Source: Ramlibacter aquaticus (lineage in GTDB: Bacteria > Pseudomonadota > Gammaproteobacteria > Burkholderiales > Burkholderiaceae_C). From it: a DNA stretch of 64,000 bases. Of this stretch, positions 16,896 through 25,882 are shown piece by piece. Location: NCBI RefSeq assembly GCF_015159745.1, contig NZ_JADDOJ010000002.1, forward strand, positions 1 through 64,000, read 5' to 3'. A program made the position numbers and the translations under genes. A model generated the notes under the pieces. It saw only the letters and a program-made list of their open reading frames with translations, had not been told where the DNA came from and did not search any database. How positions within the stretch are numbered: the first letter of the stretch is position 1; every line of letters starts with the position of its first letter.

Positions 16896-17995
16896 TGCCC
16901 CTGCCGCTGCGTGAGGTCTTTTCGCCCGCTGCCGCGGCCACCCGCAGGCCTGCTGCGCTGGGTGCGCTGGAGCGACTGCCGAAGTGGGTGATCTGCATTC
17001 CCCTGGTCCTGCAGTGGATCGTGCTGGGGATACGCTATCGCAGCCTCTCGCTGCCCACGGCCGCGAACCCGCGCATCACCGCAGGGGGCATGGTCGGCGA
17101 AGGGAAGCTCGAATACTTCGCCGGCATGGGGCCTGTTGCGCGCGCGGCGACCGCGCGGCACATCGGCTTGCGCGTGGAGGACGGCATGTCAGCCGCGGAT
17201 GTCCAAGCGCGCATGGCCGCGGGGGGGCTTGGCTTTCCCGTCGTGGCCAAGCCCGACCTGGGGCTCTGCGGCCACGGCGTGCGCCGTGTGGATGGCATCG
17301 AGGCGCTGATGGACTACCTCGGACGCTTTCCGCAAGGGGAAGTGGTGGTGTTGCAGGAATACCTGGCCCAGCCCGGCGAGGCGGGAATCTTCTATGCCCG
17401 CGACCCCGCCACCGGTCGCGGTCGCATCATCGGCCTGGCCTTGCGTGACTTCCCGCGTGTCGTCGGCGATGGGGTGCGCAGCATCGCGGCGCTGGCCGCG
17501 GCCGATCCCCGGGCACGGCGGCTGCTCGCCTCGCCGCTGCATGACCTCACCCGCGACCTCTCGCAGGTGCCGGCCGCTGGCGAGCTGGTGAGACTGTCCA
17601 CGATCGGGTCGACCCGCGTCGGCGGCCTGTACCGCGACGCAGGCACCTGCATCACCCCGGCGCTGGTGGACGCCGTGGACGCCATCGCACGCGACATGCC
17701 GGAGTTTTACTTCGGGCGCTTCGACGTCCGCTTCGACAGCCTCGCGGACCTCGCCTGCGGGCGCGGCCTGCGCATCATGGAGGTGAACGGCGCGGGGTCG
17801 GAGGCGATCGAGGCTTGGGACCCGGACACGCCGCTGTGGCGGGGGTTCGCCCTCATCTTCGCGAAGCAGCGCCTTCTGTTCGAGATCGCGCATGCCAGGC
17901 GCCAGGCGGGGACCCAGCCCCTGTCCCTCCTCGCACTGGCGGCGCTGCACCTTCGACAGCAGCGCCTGATCGCCAGTTACCCGCCATCGAACTGA
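16895..17995 (+). CDS. ATP-grasp ligase (D-Ala-D-Ala ligase-like)
   Basis: This 366-residue protein has an ATP-grasp core. The nucleotide-binding Lys is in PVVAKPDLGLCGHGV, with the lid loop rich in Gly as usual. The acidic hinge is VVLQEYLAQPGEAG, and the metal-binding end is RIMEVNGAGSEAIEAWDP. The first 60 residues contain a hydrophobic stretch WVICIPLVLQWIVLGIRYRS that may sit on the membrane. ATP-grasp ligases join a carboxylate to an amine through an acyl phosphate, so this is probably the condensing step of the pathway. The start overlaps the methyltransferase stop (TGATG). Confidence 0.82.
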   Translation: MPLPLREVFSPAAAATRRPAALGALERLPKWVICIPLVLQWIVLGIRYRSLSLPTAANPRITAGGMVGEGKLEYFAGMGPVARAATARHIGLRVEDGMSAADVQARMAAGGLGFPVVAKPDLGLCGHGVRRVDGIEALMDYLGRFPQGEVVVLQEYLAQPGEAGIFYARDPATGRGRIIGLALRDFPRVVGDGVRSIAALAAADPRARRLLASPLHDLTRDLSQVPAAGELVRLSTIGSTRVGGLYRDAGTCITPALVDAVDAIARDMPEFYFGRFDVRFDSLADLACGRGLRIMEVNGAGSEAIEAWDPDTPLWRGFALIFAKQRLLFEIAHARRQAGTQPLSLLALAALHLRQQRLIASYPPSN

Positions 17996-18000
17996 CGCCC

Positions 18001-18813
18001 ATGCCTGTCATCGCAAGCCCCGCCATGGGCGAGCCGCTGCCCGCGCAGGCCCGGTCCCAGACCGGCCCGCAGACGCCCCCCGCCACGCGGCTCGAGCTGG
18101 TCTGGGCGCGGGACGCGGCGGAGGTCCAGGATGCCCAGCGGCTGCGCCACCAGGTCTTCGCCCAGGAAATGGGGGCCCAGCTCGAGGACGCCGGCAGCGG
18201 GCTCGACGTGGACCGGTTCGACGCCTTCTGTGACCACCTGCTGGTGCGTGCGGGCCCGCGCGAGGCCGCCGTGGTGGTGGGCACCTACCGTGTGCTTCCG
18301 CCGGACGCGGCCCGCAGGGCCGGCGGGTTCTACACCGACACCGAGTTCGACCTGAGCGCGCTCCAGGCGCTTCGTCCGCGCGCGCTGGAGCTGGGCCGCT
18401 CATGCGTCCACCCCCAGTGGCGAAGCGGGGCGGTCATCCTGGCCATGTGGAGCGCGCTGGCCGCGTACATGCAGCGGCATGCCCTGGAGACGATGATCGG
18501 CTGCGCGAGCATCGGCATCCGCGATGGCGGCCGCAACGCCGCCGCGCTGTGGCATGCCTTGCGGGGCACGCACATGGCCGCGCCGCAGTGGCACGTCACG
18601 CCGCGCCGGCCCCTGCCCCTGCACCGGTTCAGCACGGATGGGGCGGCGCCACCCGTGGCGCCCCCGCTGGTCAAGGGGTACCTGCGATGCGGTGCGCGCA
18701 TCCTCGGCGCGCCGGCGCTCGACGAGGCCTTCGGCACGGCCGACATGCCGCTGCTGCTTCACCTGGCGACGCTGTCGCCACGCTACCGCCGCCACCTGCT
18801 GGAGGCGCGTTGA
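18001..18813 (+). CDS. OlsB-like GNAT N-acyltransferase
   Basis: This 270-residue protein matches the acyl-homoserine-lactone-synthase/OlsB branch of GNAT enzymes (COG3176), which transfer a 3-hydroxyacyl chain from ACP to the alpha-amine of ornithine or other amino acids. Family blocks are plain: LRHQVFAQEMGA, DAFCDHLLV, VVGTYRVL, ALELGRSCVHPQWR, MIGCASIGI and PPLVKGYLRCGARI. It starts 5 bp after the ATP-grasp stop and overlaps the transporter gene by TTGA. No OlsA-type O-acyltransferase is present, so the product may be a lyso-type acyl-amino acid that is further modified. OlsB itself is the alternative assignment. Confidence 0.82.
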   Translation: MPVIASPAMGEPLPAQARSQTGPQTPPATRLELVWARDAAEVQDAQRLRHQVFAQEMGAQLEDAGSGLDVDRFDAFCDHLLVRAGPREAAVVVGTYRVLPPDAARRAGGFYTDTEFDLSALQALRPRALELGRSCVHPQWRSGAVILAMWSALAAYMQRHALETMIGCASIGIRDGGRNAAALWHALRGTHMAAPQWHVTPRRPLPLHRFSTDGAAPPVAPPLVKGYLRCGARILGAPALDEAFGTADMPLLLHLATLSPRYRRHLLEAR

Positions 18814-19985
18814 GGCGGGCGGCAAGCCTGCCGCTGCTCGTCGCCGGCCAGTTCCTCGGAACCCTGGGCGACAGCGCCCTGTTGATCGTCGCCGTCCAGG
18901 CGCTGGCCAGGGCCCGCGCTCCCGCATGGGAAGCGCCCCTGCTGCGCATCCTGTTCTACGGGGCTTACGTGCTGCTCGCGGTTGTGGCCGGTGCCGTCGC
19001 CGATGCGTTTGCCAAGCGTGATGTGCTGGTGGTGACCAGCCTGGTCAAGGTGCTGGGCTGCTCGGTGCTCGCGGCGGGTGGCAGCCCGCTGGCGGCCTAC
19101 ACCCTCGTGGGGCTCGGGGCGGTGCCCCACATGCCGGCGCGTTACGGCATCCTCGGCGAATTCGTGGCCCCGTCACGCCTTGTCGCTGCAAATGCCTGGC
19201 TGGAGGCTTCGACGCTCTGCGCGAGCATCCTCGGCATCGGCGCCGGCGGCGCGCTGGTGGCGTCCGGTGAGCGCCACCCTGCCCTGGCCGGCATGGCGCA
19301 GCGCCCCGCCTGGTGGCTGGATGCGGCCTTCGTGGGCGCGGCCGTGTGTTCGTCGTTGTTGCTGCGCGCCCCGGCCGTGCGTCCCGGCGGATGGCGGCGC
19401 GTCCCTGGGGCAGCCCTGCGCTTCCGGCGCGCGGCCATGAGCCTCTGGTCGTGTGCGCAGACCCGCGGCGCACTCACCCTCACCAGCACCCTCTGGGGTG
19501 TCGCCGCCGTGCTGCAGCTGGAGGTGCTGCGGTGGACGACGCAGCGGCTGCAGCTTCCGCTGTCGTCCGCCGCATGGCTGCAGCTCGCCGTCGCCGCCGG
19601 CATGGTCTGCGGGGCCGCAGCCGCGGGGAGATGGACCACCCTCGCCCGCGAGCGAACGGCGGCGTTGGCGGCCTTGGGCGGGGGCGCCACGCTGTCGCTG
19701 CTGGCGTTCGCGACGGGCCTTGCCACGGCACTGCCCTTGCTCGGGGCCGTGGGGGTCTTTGCAGGATGGGCCCTCGTGGCGTCCAATGCACGGGTGCAGG
19801 CAGGCGGAAAGCGCGCGGGCGGTCCGGGCGAGTGGCTCGCCGTGCAGCACTTCATCGAGAACGCGATGTCGCTGGCACTGCTGGCGGTCTACGGCCTCGC
19901 CATCCTGTGCGGCCTCTCGTCGTCGCCTGTGATCCTCGCCATGGGATGTGGTGTCGCCCTGTCGGCGCTGGCTTCGCTGTGCTGA
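18810..19985 (+). CDS. lplT: LplT-like lysophospholipid transporter (MFS)
   Basis: This is a 391-residue membrane protein with about 12 hydrophobic helices that aligns along its length with E. coli LplT, the flippase for lysophospholipids. Shared blocks include AGQFLGTLGDSALL, AVADAFAKRDVLV, ARYGILGEFV and ANAWLEASTLCASI. TTG 18810 in TTGA overlaps the acyltransferase stop and is the best start; no ATG lies near. In E. coli LplT works with the acyltransferase Aas. Here it follows an OlsB-like gene, so it probably moves the acylated amino-acid product across the inner membrane. Confidence 0.85.
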   Translation: MRRAASLPLLVAGQFLGTLGDSALLIVAVQALARARAPAWEAPLLRILFYGAYVLLAVVAGAVADAFAKRDVLVVTSLVKVLGCSVLAAGGSPLAAYTLVGLGAVPHMPARYGILGEFVAPSRLVAANAWLEASTLCASILGIGAGGALVASGERHPALAGMAQRPAWWLDAAFVGAAVCSSLLLRAPAVRPGGWRRVPGAALRFRRAAMSLWSCAQTRGALTLTSTLWGVAAVLQLEVLRWTTQRLQLPLSSAAWLQLAVAAGMVCGAAAAGRWTTLARERTAALAALGGGATLSLLAFATGLATALPLLGAVGVFAGWALVASNARVQAGGKRAGGPGEWLAVQHFIENAMSLALLAVYGLAILCGLSSSPVILAMGCGVALSALASLC

Positions 19986-20024
19986 CTTCTCTGCGGCACG
20001 CGAAAGCGATCCAAGTGCGTGGAC

Positions 20025-20387
20025 TCAGTCGGCACTCATCAGCCAGGCCTCGGCTTCCGCGATGGTGTGGAAAGGCCGCAGGTTCAGGCCCATGTCCCGC
20101 GCTTGCGCGGCTGCGATCCCCCGGTGCTGGTCGGTTGCGACGGCGACGCCGACCTTGGCCAGCCCGGCCAGCGTCTGGGCCATGTACCGCCCGATGTCCT
20201 CGAGTTCCTGCTGGGACAAGTCGTGGTCGATCGCCATCAGGTCGAGCATGGCCTTGTCGATGCCACCGCGCCGGCAAAGCTGCGCGAGAAAGTCGATTCC
20301 GCTGAGAAGTTCAGCCAGGGCGGCGTGCCCTGACAGCACGACGAGGATGCGATCCCGACCTCGCTCGACGCTCAATGTGAACATCAT
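20025..20387 (-). CDS. STAS/SpoIIAA-like domain protein
   Basis: This 120-residue single-domain protein has the alternating beta-alpha pattern of SpoIIAA/STAS-like proteins: an N-terminal strand pair VERGRDRILVVLSG, then a helix ALAELLSGIDFLAQL, a strand KAMLDLMAIDHD, and an end FHTIAEAEAWLMSAD typical of STAS-like folds. GGGGGGAG lies 4 bases before ATG 20387, supporting that start over the second Met. It is convergent with lplT (39 bp apart) and lies downstream of the PIG-L gene on the same strand. The function is unknown. Confidence 0.65.
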   Translation of the reverse strand: MMFTLSVERGRDRILVVLSGHAALAELLSGIDFLAQLCRRGGIDKAMLDLMAIDHDLSQQELEDIGRYMAQTLAGLAKVGVAVATDQHRGIAAAQARDMGLNLRPFHTIAEAEAWLMSAD

Positions 20388-20593
20388 GTGTCTCCCCCCG
20401 ATCAGCTCTGTGGCTGACATTGTGCATGCGTGCGCGTCCCTTCGCACCGGCCAGGCATCGCCAGGCCAGGAAGACGATGCGTCCGTGTCACGGCGCAGGT
20501 GTTCGGAGCGCTGCAGCTTGTGGGGGTGAATCCGGGCGCGCCCGGAGGCGGTGTGTCCCTCGCACCGTCGGCGGCGCTGGGTCGGGATAGGCT

Positions 20594-21391
20594 TTAGCCG
20601 CCGGCGTCGAAGGGGGTGATGCGCCAGAAGCGCTCGACCACCTGGGCGCCCCCGCGGGACAGTGCATGGTCGCGCATGGAGGCCCGCCAGTCGGGTGTGA
20701 AGCGGAAGATCGTGGAAAGCTGCGACCGGTATGCCGAGATCGCCTGGAGCTTTCGCTCGAAGCCGGCTTCCACGGGGTGCCTGATCTCGTCGCCCAGCCA
20801 AGGCGCCACGGCGTCAAGGCGCTCCTGCAGCTTGTGCGGCGAGTGCAGGGTGTACGGCAGGTCTTCGTAGGCAAAGACCTGCCAGCCCTGGGCAGCCAGC
20901 AGGCACCCGGCGTCGAAGACCAGCTGGTGGTCCACATGGTTGCCGATGCCCAGCGGCACATAGAGGGCGAAATCACGGGTCACCCCGTCAAGCGCGATCA
21001 GTTGCGCCGCCAGTTCCTCCGGGAACGAGACCTCTTGCTCGTGGACGAGGCCGAAAAGCCGGCTGTCGCTTCCGTACAGCCCGTCCCGGTAAATGGCGTC
21101 AGGGTGGTCCAGCCACAGCAGTTCGCAACCGAGCTGGCAGGCTGCGGCCACGTCTTCCTCGCGCCTGGTGTACAGCACAGACGCGGCGCCGCCCAGGTTC
21201 CAGCGCTTGTGTTTGCGCGCCGCGAACTCGTCCAGGTCCTCGTCGTCCACATCCCCTGCAAAGACCGTGACCACGGTGCATGGCGCACCCCGGGCCGCCA
21301 TCTGCGCGGCGGTCGCACCGCACGACAGCGCGGCGTCGTCGTAGTGCGGCTGGACAAAGAGGGACGGGGACGCAGGAAGATCGGTCAGCAC
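20594..21391 (-). CDS. PIG-L / LmbE family deacetylase
   Basis: This is a zinc-dependent de-N-acetylase of the PIG-L/LmbE family (265 residues from GTG 21391). The N-terminal metal motif QPHYDDAALSCG corresponds to family PHPDDxxxxxG, and the third ligand lies in GNHVDHQ (HxDH). Such enzymes deacetylate GlcNAc conjugates, mycothiol precursors or antibiotic intermediates. The start is uncertain: GTG 21391 gives the domain-proximal start, GTG 21451 is in frame upstream, and neither has a good ribosome site. It lies downstream of the Nit1C genes with a glycosyltransferase in the same set, so deacetylation of a sugar conjugate is possible. Confidence 0.82.
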   Translation of the reverse strand: MLTDLPASPSLFVQPHYDDAALSCGATAAQMAARGAPCTVVTVFAGDVDDEDLDEFAARKHKRWNLGGAASVLYTRREEDVAAACQLGCELLWLDHPDAIYRDGLYGSDSRLFGLVHEQEVSFPEELAAQLIALDGVTRDFALYVPLGIGNHVDHQLVFDAGCLLAAQGWQVFAYEDLPYTLHSPHKLQERLDAVAPWLGDEIRHPVEAGFERKLQAISAYRSQLSTIFRFTPDWRASMRDHALSRGGAQVVERFWRITPFDAGG

Positions 21392-21509
21392 TGCCCAAAT
21401 TATTGCGGAAACGCGAGCGCCCGGGGGTCTGGCGAGCCATCGGTCTTGCACGAGCCGAACTCAAGTGCGCACACTCACCTCGACGGGGCCAACCGGCAGC
21501 ATCGACCTG

Positions 21510-21977
21510 CTAGAGGCCCAGCTCGCTCAGGCCGGGGTGACCGTCGGGCCGCCGGCCCAGCGGCCAGTGGAACAGGCGCTGCCCGGGCTCGATGGGCAGG
21601 TCGTTGATGCTCGCGTAGCGCTGCTCCATGAAGCCTGACGTGTTGAACGCCCAGTTCTCGTTGCCATAGCTGCGATACCACTGCCCGGTGTCGTCGTGCC
21701 ATTCATAGGCGAAGCGCACCGCGATCCGGTGGCCGGCACAGGCCCAGAGCTCCTTGATCAGCCGGTAGTCGAGTTCGCGCGTCCACTTGCGCACCAGGAA
21801 GGCATGCACCTCGGCACGGCCCACCGGAAACTCGCTGCGGTTGCGCCACCGCGTGTCTTCGGTGTAGACCTGCACGACCCGGTCCGGGTCGCGGGTGTTC
21901 CAGGCATCCTCGGCGATGCGCACCTTCCGTGCGGCCGTCTCGTCGGTGAAGGGGGGCAGCGGCGGCTTGGTCTCCAT
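21510..21977 (-). CDS. DUF1348 family NTF2-like protein
   Basis: This 155-residue protein belongs to the DUF1348 group of small NTF2-fold proteins. Diagnostic blocks are [46 protein letters not shown] and FDAx-like WAFNTSGFM. The biochemical role is not established. It lies 48 bp after the flavin oxidoreductase gene on the same strand and may be co-transcribed with the Nit1C cluster. Confidence 0.85.
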   Translation of the reverse strand: METKPPLPPFTDETAARKVRIAEDAWNTRDPDRVVQVYTEDTRWRNRSEFPVGRAEVHAFLVRKWTRELDYRLIKELWACAGHRIAVRFAYEWHDDTGQWYRSYGNENWAFNTSGFMEQRYASINDLPIEPGQRLFHWPLGRRPDGHPGLSELGL

Positions 21978-22025
21978 GGCGCAGGTCCTTTCGAGGTCGT
22001 GGGTGGCGCGTCGCAGCCTGCGGCA

Positions 22026-23312
22026 TCAGGCGGCCAGGGCTTCCGCCGGTGCCGGGCGCGCCCTCGCCGCTTCGACAGCGCCCTGGCGCTGCTCGATGGC
22101 TTCGGCGATGTGGGCGGCATCGCGCGCGACGCCCGAGAAACGCCCGGAGCCCCAGGTGTGAAGCCAGGGCAGGCCGAGGAAGTAGAGCCCCGGTTGCGCC
22201 GTGATGCCGCGCCGGTGCCCGGGATGGCCACGGCCATTGAACACGGGCACCTCCAGCCACGAGAAGTCCGGCTGGAAGCCGATGCACCAGATCACCGATG
22301 TGATGCCCGCCTCGCGCAGGCCGAGCCGCTCCCGCTCCTGCGCCACGTCCCACACGGGCGTGTAGACCGAAGGCGGGGGGGCATCGATGCCGTTCTGGGC
22401 GATGTACTTGTCGATGGACGCGTTGATGCCGTTGTAGACAGCGTCCGCATGGGCAAGGTTGGCGGCGAGGTCCGGGGCGAAGCGCAGCACGTCGCCGTCG
22501 AGCCCCACCAGCAGGCCGTAGAGCTCCATGCCCTCGGCAGCGAAACGGCGCAGGTCGATGTCACGGCCGCCGTCACGGCCGGTGACATAGTGGTTGGTGT
22601 TGTCGCGCACACCCTCGCGCAGCGGATGGGCGTCCACCGGCATGTCGTAGTACTTCATCTCGGCGAGCCAGTCGACCACGTCCTTGCCCCGGTAGAAGCG
22701 GGCGCAGCGCGGCGCGTCCCCCGTCGCCAGCACCACCCGGCGGCCGGCAAGATGAAGGTCCTCGGCGATCTGGGAGCCTGACTGGCCGTTGCCCACCACG
22801 AGCACGGCGCCTTCCGGCAGCGCCTGGGGATTGCGGTACTGCTCGGAGTGCAATTGGACGATGTCGCGTGGCAGTCGTTCGGCCAGTCGTGGGATCACCG
22901 GCACATGGTAGCCGCCCGAGCAGACGGCGACCTGGTCGGCCGTGAATTCCCCGCGCGAGGTGGAAATCGAGAAGCCATCGGCCGTCGGCACGACGCGGCG
23001 CACCGCGCAGTGGTCCAGCAGGGGTGCATCCACGTGCTTCACGAAGCCTTCGAGGTAGTCGATGATCTCGTCCTTCTTCATGAAGCCATGCGGATCGGGT
23101 CCGCGGTATTCCCAGTCCGGCAGCTTGCACTGCCAGTTCGGCGTGACCAGGCAAAAGCTGTCCCAGCGCTGGTCGCGCCAGGCGTGCACCGGGTCGTGCT
23201 TCTCGACGACGAGATGGTCGATGCCGCGCTGTTTCAGGTAGTAGCTGAGCGAGAGGCCGGCCTGGCCGCCGCCGACGATCACGACGCTGTGGTGGGTGGG
23301 AGTGGGGTTCAT
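22026..23312 (-). CDS. MSMEG_0569 family flavin-dependent oxidoreductase (Nit1C)
   Basis: This 428-residue flavoprotein monooxygenase-like enzyme is a conserved Nit1C component. It has an FAD Rossmann motif VVIVGGGQAGLSLSYYL (about 10-26) and a second, NADPH-type motif VLVVGNGQSGSQIAEDL mid-protein. The end GLPWLHTWGSGRFSGVARDA is typical of the subfamily. ATG 23312 gives the family-typical N-terminus although the frame is open further upstream. Flavin monooxygenases of this type oxidise nitrogen or carbon atoms; the true substrate in Nit1C is not known to me. Confidence 0.88.
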   Translation of the reverse strand: MNPTPTHHSVVIVGGGQAGLSLSYYLKQRGIDHLVVEKHDPVHAWRDQRWDSFCLVTPNWQCKLPDWEYRGPDPHGFMKKDEIIDYLEGFVKHVDAPLLDHCAVRRVVPTADGFSISTSRGEFTADQVAVCSGGYHVPVIPRLAERLPRDIVQLHSEQYRNPQALPEGAVLVVGNGQSGSQIAEDLHLAGRRVVLATGDAPRCARFYRGKDVVDWLAEMKYYDMPVDAHPLREGVRDNTNHYVTGRDGGRDIDLRRFAAEGMELYGLLVGLDGDVLRFAPDLAANLAHADAVYNGINASIDKYIAQNGIDAPPPSVYTPVWDVAQERERLGLREAGITSVIWCIGFQPDFSWLEVPVFNGRGHPGHRRGITAQPGLYFLGLPWLHTWGSGRFSGVARDAAHIAEAIEQRQGAVEAARARPAPAEALAA

Positions 23313-23358
23313 GCGTGGATTCCGTAAAGACAGGGACGAAGGGTTGAGGTGCCGCAAC

Positions 23359-23640
23359 TCAGTCCTCGAAGCCGAGCACCTCGACCTCGGCGAGGTCGTC
23401 ATAGGCTTGTGCGACCTCCTCGATCGCGGCAAGCTGGTCCAGTGCCATCGAACAGGCGAAGCCGTACTTCTGGCGCACGCGTTCGGACGCCGTGTGCAGC
23501 GATACCCGCACCACGCGCATGAACTGCGGCATCGGGTAGCGCACGCCGGCGGTCAGGTGGTCCTTGACGACCAGCGACGGTGAATAGCAACGCATCTCCC
23601 GGCCGTCGGGCCAGCGGAGCTTGAAATGGATGGCGGGCAT
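23359..23640 (-). CDS. MSMEG_0570 family nitrogen starvation response protein (Nit1C)
   Basis: This is a 93-residue small protein of the Nit1C set. Recognisable blocks are MPAIHFKLRWPDG, CYSPSLVVKDHL, GVRYPMPQFM and QKYGFACSMALDQLAAIE. It is soluble and without a known catalytic motif. It sits between the glycosyltransferase and the flavin oxidoreductase with short gaps (24 and 46 bp), as in other Nit1C clusters. Confidence 0.87.
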   Translation of the reverse strand: MPAIHFKLRWPDGREMRCYSPSLVVKDHLTAGVRYPMPQFMRVVRVSLHTASERVRQKYGFACSMALDQLAAIEEVAQAYDDLAEVEVLGFED

Positions 23641-23664
23641 GGGCGTTCCTGGGGCAGCGATGGG

Positions 23665-24873
23665 TCAGGCCTGCAGACGCAGCGCGGCCTGGGCACGAGA
23701 ACCCGCGCACCGGGCGCGGTAGAGGGCCTCGTGGGCTGCGGCGCTGGCCTGCCAGCTGAAGCGTTCGCACACGGCGGGCGTGGCCGTGGCCAGGGCCCGG
23801 GCATGGGCGGGGTCGCAGGCCCGCGCCATGGCGGCCGTGATCGCGTCGACCGAATGCGGGTCGGCCCAGCAGCAGTGGCCCATGCGCTCGTCCTCGGGGA
23901 GGTACTCGGTGAATGGTGCGATGCGCGACACCACGGCCGGCGTTCCACTGGCCAGGGCCTCGAGAACGACCAGGCCGAAGCCTTCGCGCAGCGATGCCAT
24001 CAACAGGGCGTCCGCGGCGCGGAACAGGGCCGGCATGTCCTCATCGGGAACCGTGCCCGTCATCACGACGTCGTTGCCCGCGCCGCTGGCGGCCAGCAAG
24101 GCTGCAAATTGTCGCCCGTACGCGTCGTGGTCCAGGAGGCTGGCGCCGCCGGCGATGACCAGTTGCGCCGCTGGCCGGTGCACGCGAAACGCCAGGAAGG
24201 CCTGGAGCATGCGCAAGGTGTTCTTGCGCTCCTCCACCCCGCCGACGGCCAGGAACACCGGCCCCCCGGGCCGCAGCCCATGGCGCGCCACCACGGCGGC
24301 ATCCTGCGCCGTGGGCCGGTTCGTATAGCGGCGCAGGTCGACCCCGTTGTGCACAAGGCGTGCCGCAACGCCAAAGTCCGCCGCCAGCCGGTCGCACCAG
24401 GTGCGGCTGACACACAGCACCTGGCTCGCCGCGGTGAAGGCGCGCGCCTGCCAGGTCATCAGCCGGGCATCGTCGAAGTGGTCGAGGTGGTGGACCGTTC
24501 GGGTGAACCCCTCGATCCGGCCCGCCTCGACCAGGTCGGCGAGCGCATTGCCCCCGATGCCATCCTGCGCATGGAGGACGTCGAAGTGGCGTGTGGCGAG
24601 CGTGCGCTCCAGGTGTTGCACAAAGGCGGCGCGACGTGTGGCGACCATGTCCACCACCGAGTTCGTGCGCTCGGTGAGCGCCACCAATTCGACGGCGCAG
24701 CGTGTCGGCCTGAACAGCGCCTGGCCGGCGAACGCCGGCGCGAACACGGTCACGCGATGGCCGCGCTCGTGGAGCGCATCGGCCAGTTCCAGCGTGTGGA
24801 CGACGCCGCCCCGTGGGTTCACGGAGTGGGTCAAGAGGCCGATCGCCAGCGGGGTGCGAGCTTCATCCGGCAT
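23665..24873 (-). CDS. MSMEG_0565 family glycosyltransferase (Nit1C)
   Basis: This is a 402-residue GT-B fold, GT4-like glycosyltransferase. The N-terminal acceptor domain has IGLLTHSVNPRGGVVHTLELA. The C-terminal donor domain has VGGVEERKNTLRML and the nucleotide-sugar E-x7-E motif in REGFGLVVLEALASGTPAV. ATG 24873 overlaps the preceding gene by 11 bp. In Nit1C it is thought to glycosylate an unknown product; together with the PIG-L deacetylase 2.3 kb downstream it suggests a sugar-bearing metabolite. Confidence 0.88.
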   Translation of the reverse strand: MPDEARTPLAIGLLTHSVNPRGGVVHTLELADALHERGHRVTVFAPAFAGQALFRPTRCAVELVALTERTNSVVDMVATRRAAFVQHLERTLATRHFDVLHAQDGIGGNALADLVEAGRIEGFTRTVHHLDHFDDARLMTWQARAFTAASQVLCVSRTWCDRLAADFGVAARLVHNGVDLRRYTNRPTAQDAAVVARHGLRPGGPVFLAVGGVEERKNTLRMLQAFLAFRVHRPAAQLVIAGGASLLDHDAYGRQFAALLAASGAGNDVVMTGTVPDEDMPALFRAADALLMASLREGFGLVVLEALASGTPAVVSRIAPFTEYLPEDERMGHCCWADPHSVDAITAAMARACDPAHARALATATPAVCERFSWQASAAAHEALYRARCAGSRAQAALRLQA

Positions 24874-25882
24874 GGAAGCCCTCCGGCCGCGCGCTGGCGC
24901 CGGCCGTGATGAACGGCTCGGTGGCCACGTCCCACAGCAAGGCCTGGCAGTCGCCGTCGCGCAGCCACACACGCGTGTCTGCGGTGACCGTGCCCACACT
25001 GGCGCAGTCGATGCCGTGCGCCTGGAAATGGGCCTGGACCGCCTCCACCTGCGCGGGCCGCACACTGAAGACGAAACCAAAACTGGGGAAGGTTTGCAGC
25101 CAGCGCTGCAGCGCGACGCCCGGGGGGCGCGGGATGGCCGAGACCTCGATCTGCGCACCGACCTTCGAGCATTCGAGCAGCATCAGGGCGGTTCCCACCG
25201 CGCCGGCGTTGCTGATGTCCTTGGCGGCGTCGCACAGGCCGGACTCGGCCAGCCTGGGCAGGAGCTCGATGTCATCGCGCAGCCGCTGCGCCGGCGCCGA
25301 GGTGGACGCATTCCAGAATGGATGCGGCTCCTCGTACGCCCCGCGCAGGTCGATGGCCATCACCAGCGTATCGCCGGGGCGGGCGTTGAAGCTCGTCAAC
25401 AGGCGGTTGGCACGGCCCAGGATCGCCACGGCCAGAGCGGCCCGGTCCGAGCGGCTGTTGCTGTGCCCCCCGACGATGGGAACGCCGTAGCACGCGGACG
25501 CATCGGCCATCCCGCGCAGCACTTCCTGGCCGTCGGGACCGCCCCGGCTCCACAAGGCGTCGACGACCGCGATCGGCCGGCCGCCCATGGCACAGATGTC
25601 GCTGAGGTTGACCATCACGCCGCACCAGCCGGCAAAGCGCGGCATGGCCTGCACGAAGTCGTCCAGGAAGCCCTCGATGGCGAACAGCAGCCAGCCGTGG
25701 CCGGAGGGGTCCGGGATGGCGGCGCAGTCGTCGCCGATGGCCACCGCCTGCGCCAGGTCGGCGGCGCCGCCAGGCAGGGACTGCGCCAGCGTCGCCATCA
25801 CCTCGCCGATGTCGCGCTTGTGCGCGAACCCGCGTCCGGCGCGCAGCGTGGCGGCGAGCGCGGCGAGCTCGCCGTCCGTCAT
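24863..25882 (-). CDS. AIR synthase-related protein, sll0787 family (Nit1C)
   Basis: This is a 339-residue member of the PurM/AIR-synthase fold, which binds ATP and activates oxygen or selenium groups by phosphorylation. The family N-terminus GFAHKRDIGEVM is followed by AIGDDCAAIPD, VNLSDICAMGGRP and VVGGHSN-like PIVGGHSNSRSD, all PurM/SelD-type metal and phosphate motifs. ATG 25882 overlaps the upstream GNAT stop (ATGA). In Nit1C it probably performs an ATP-dependent ring closure or dehydration, by analogy with PurM. Confidence 0.88.
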   Translation of the reverse strand: MTDGELAALAATLRAGRGFAHKRDIGEVMATLAQSLPGGAADLAQAVAIGDDCAAIPDPSGHGWLLFAIEGFLDDFVQAMPRFAGWCGVMVNLSDICAMGGRPIAVVDALWSRGGPDGQEVLRGMADASACYGVPIVGGHSNSRSDRAALAVAILGRANRLLTSFNARPGDTLVMAIDLRGAYEEPHPFWNASTSAPAQRLRDDIELLPRLAESGLCDAAKDISNAGAVGTALMLLECSKVGAQIEVSAIPRPPGVALQRWLQTFPSFGFVFSVRPAQVEAVQAHFQAHGIDCASVGTVTADTRVWLRDGDCQALLWDVATEPFITAGASARPEGFHAG

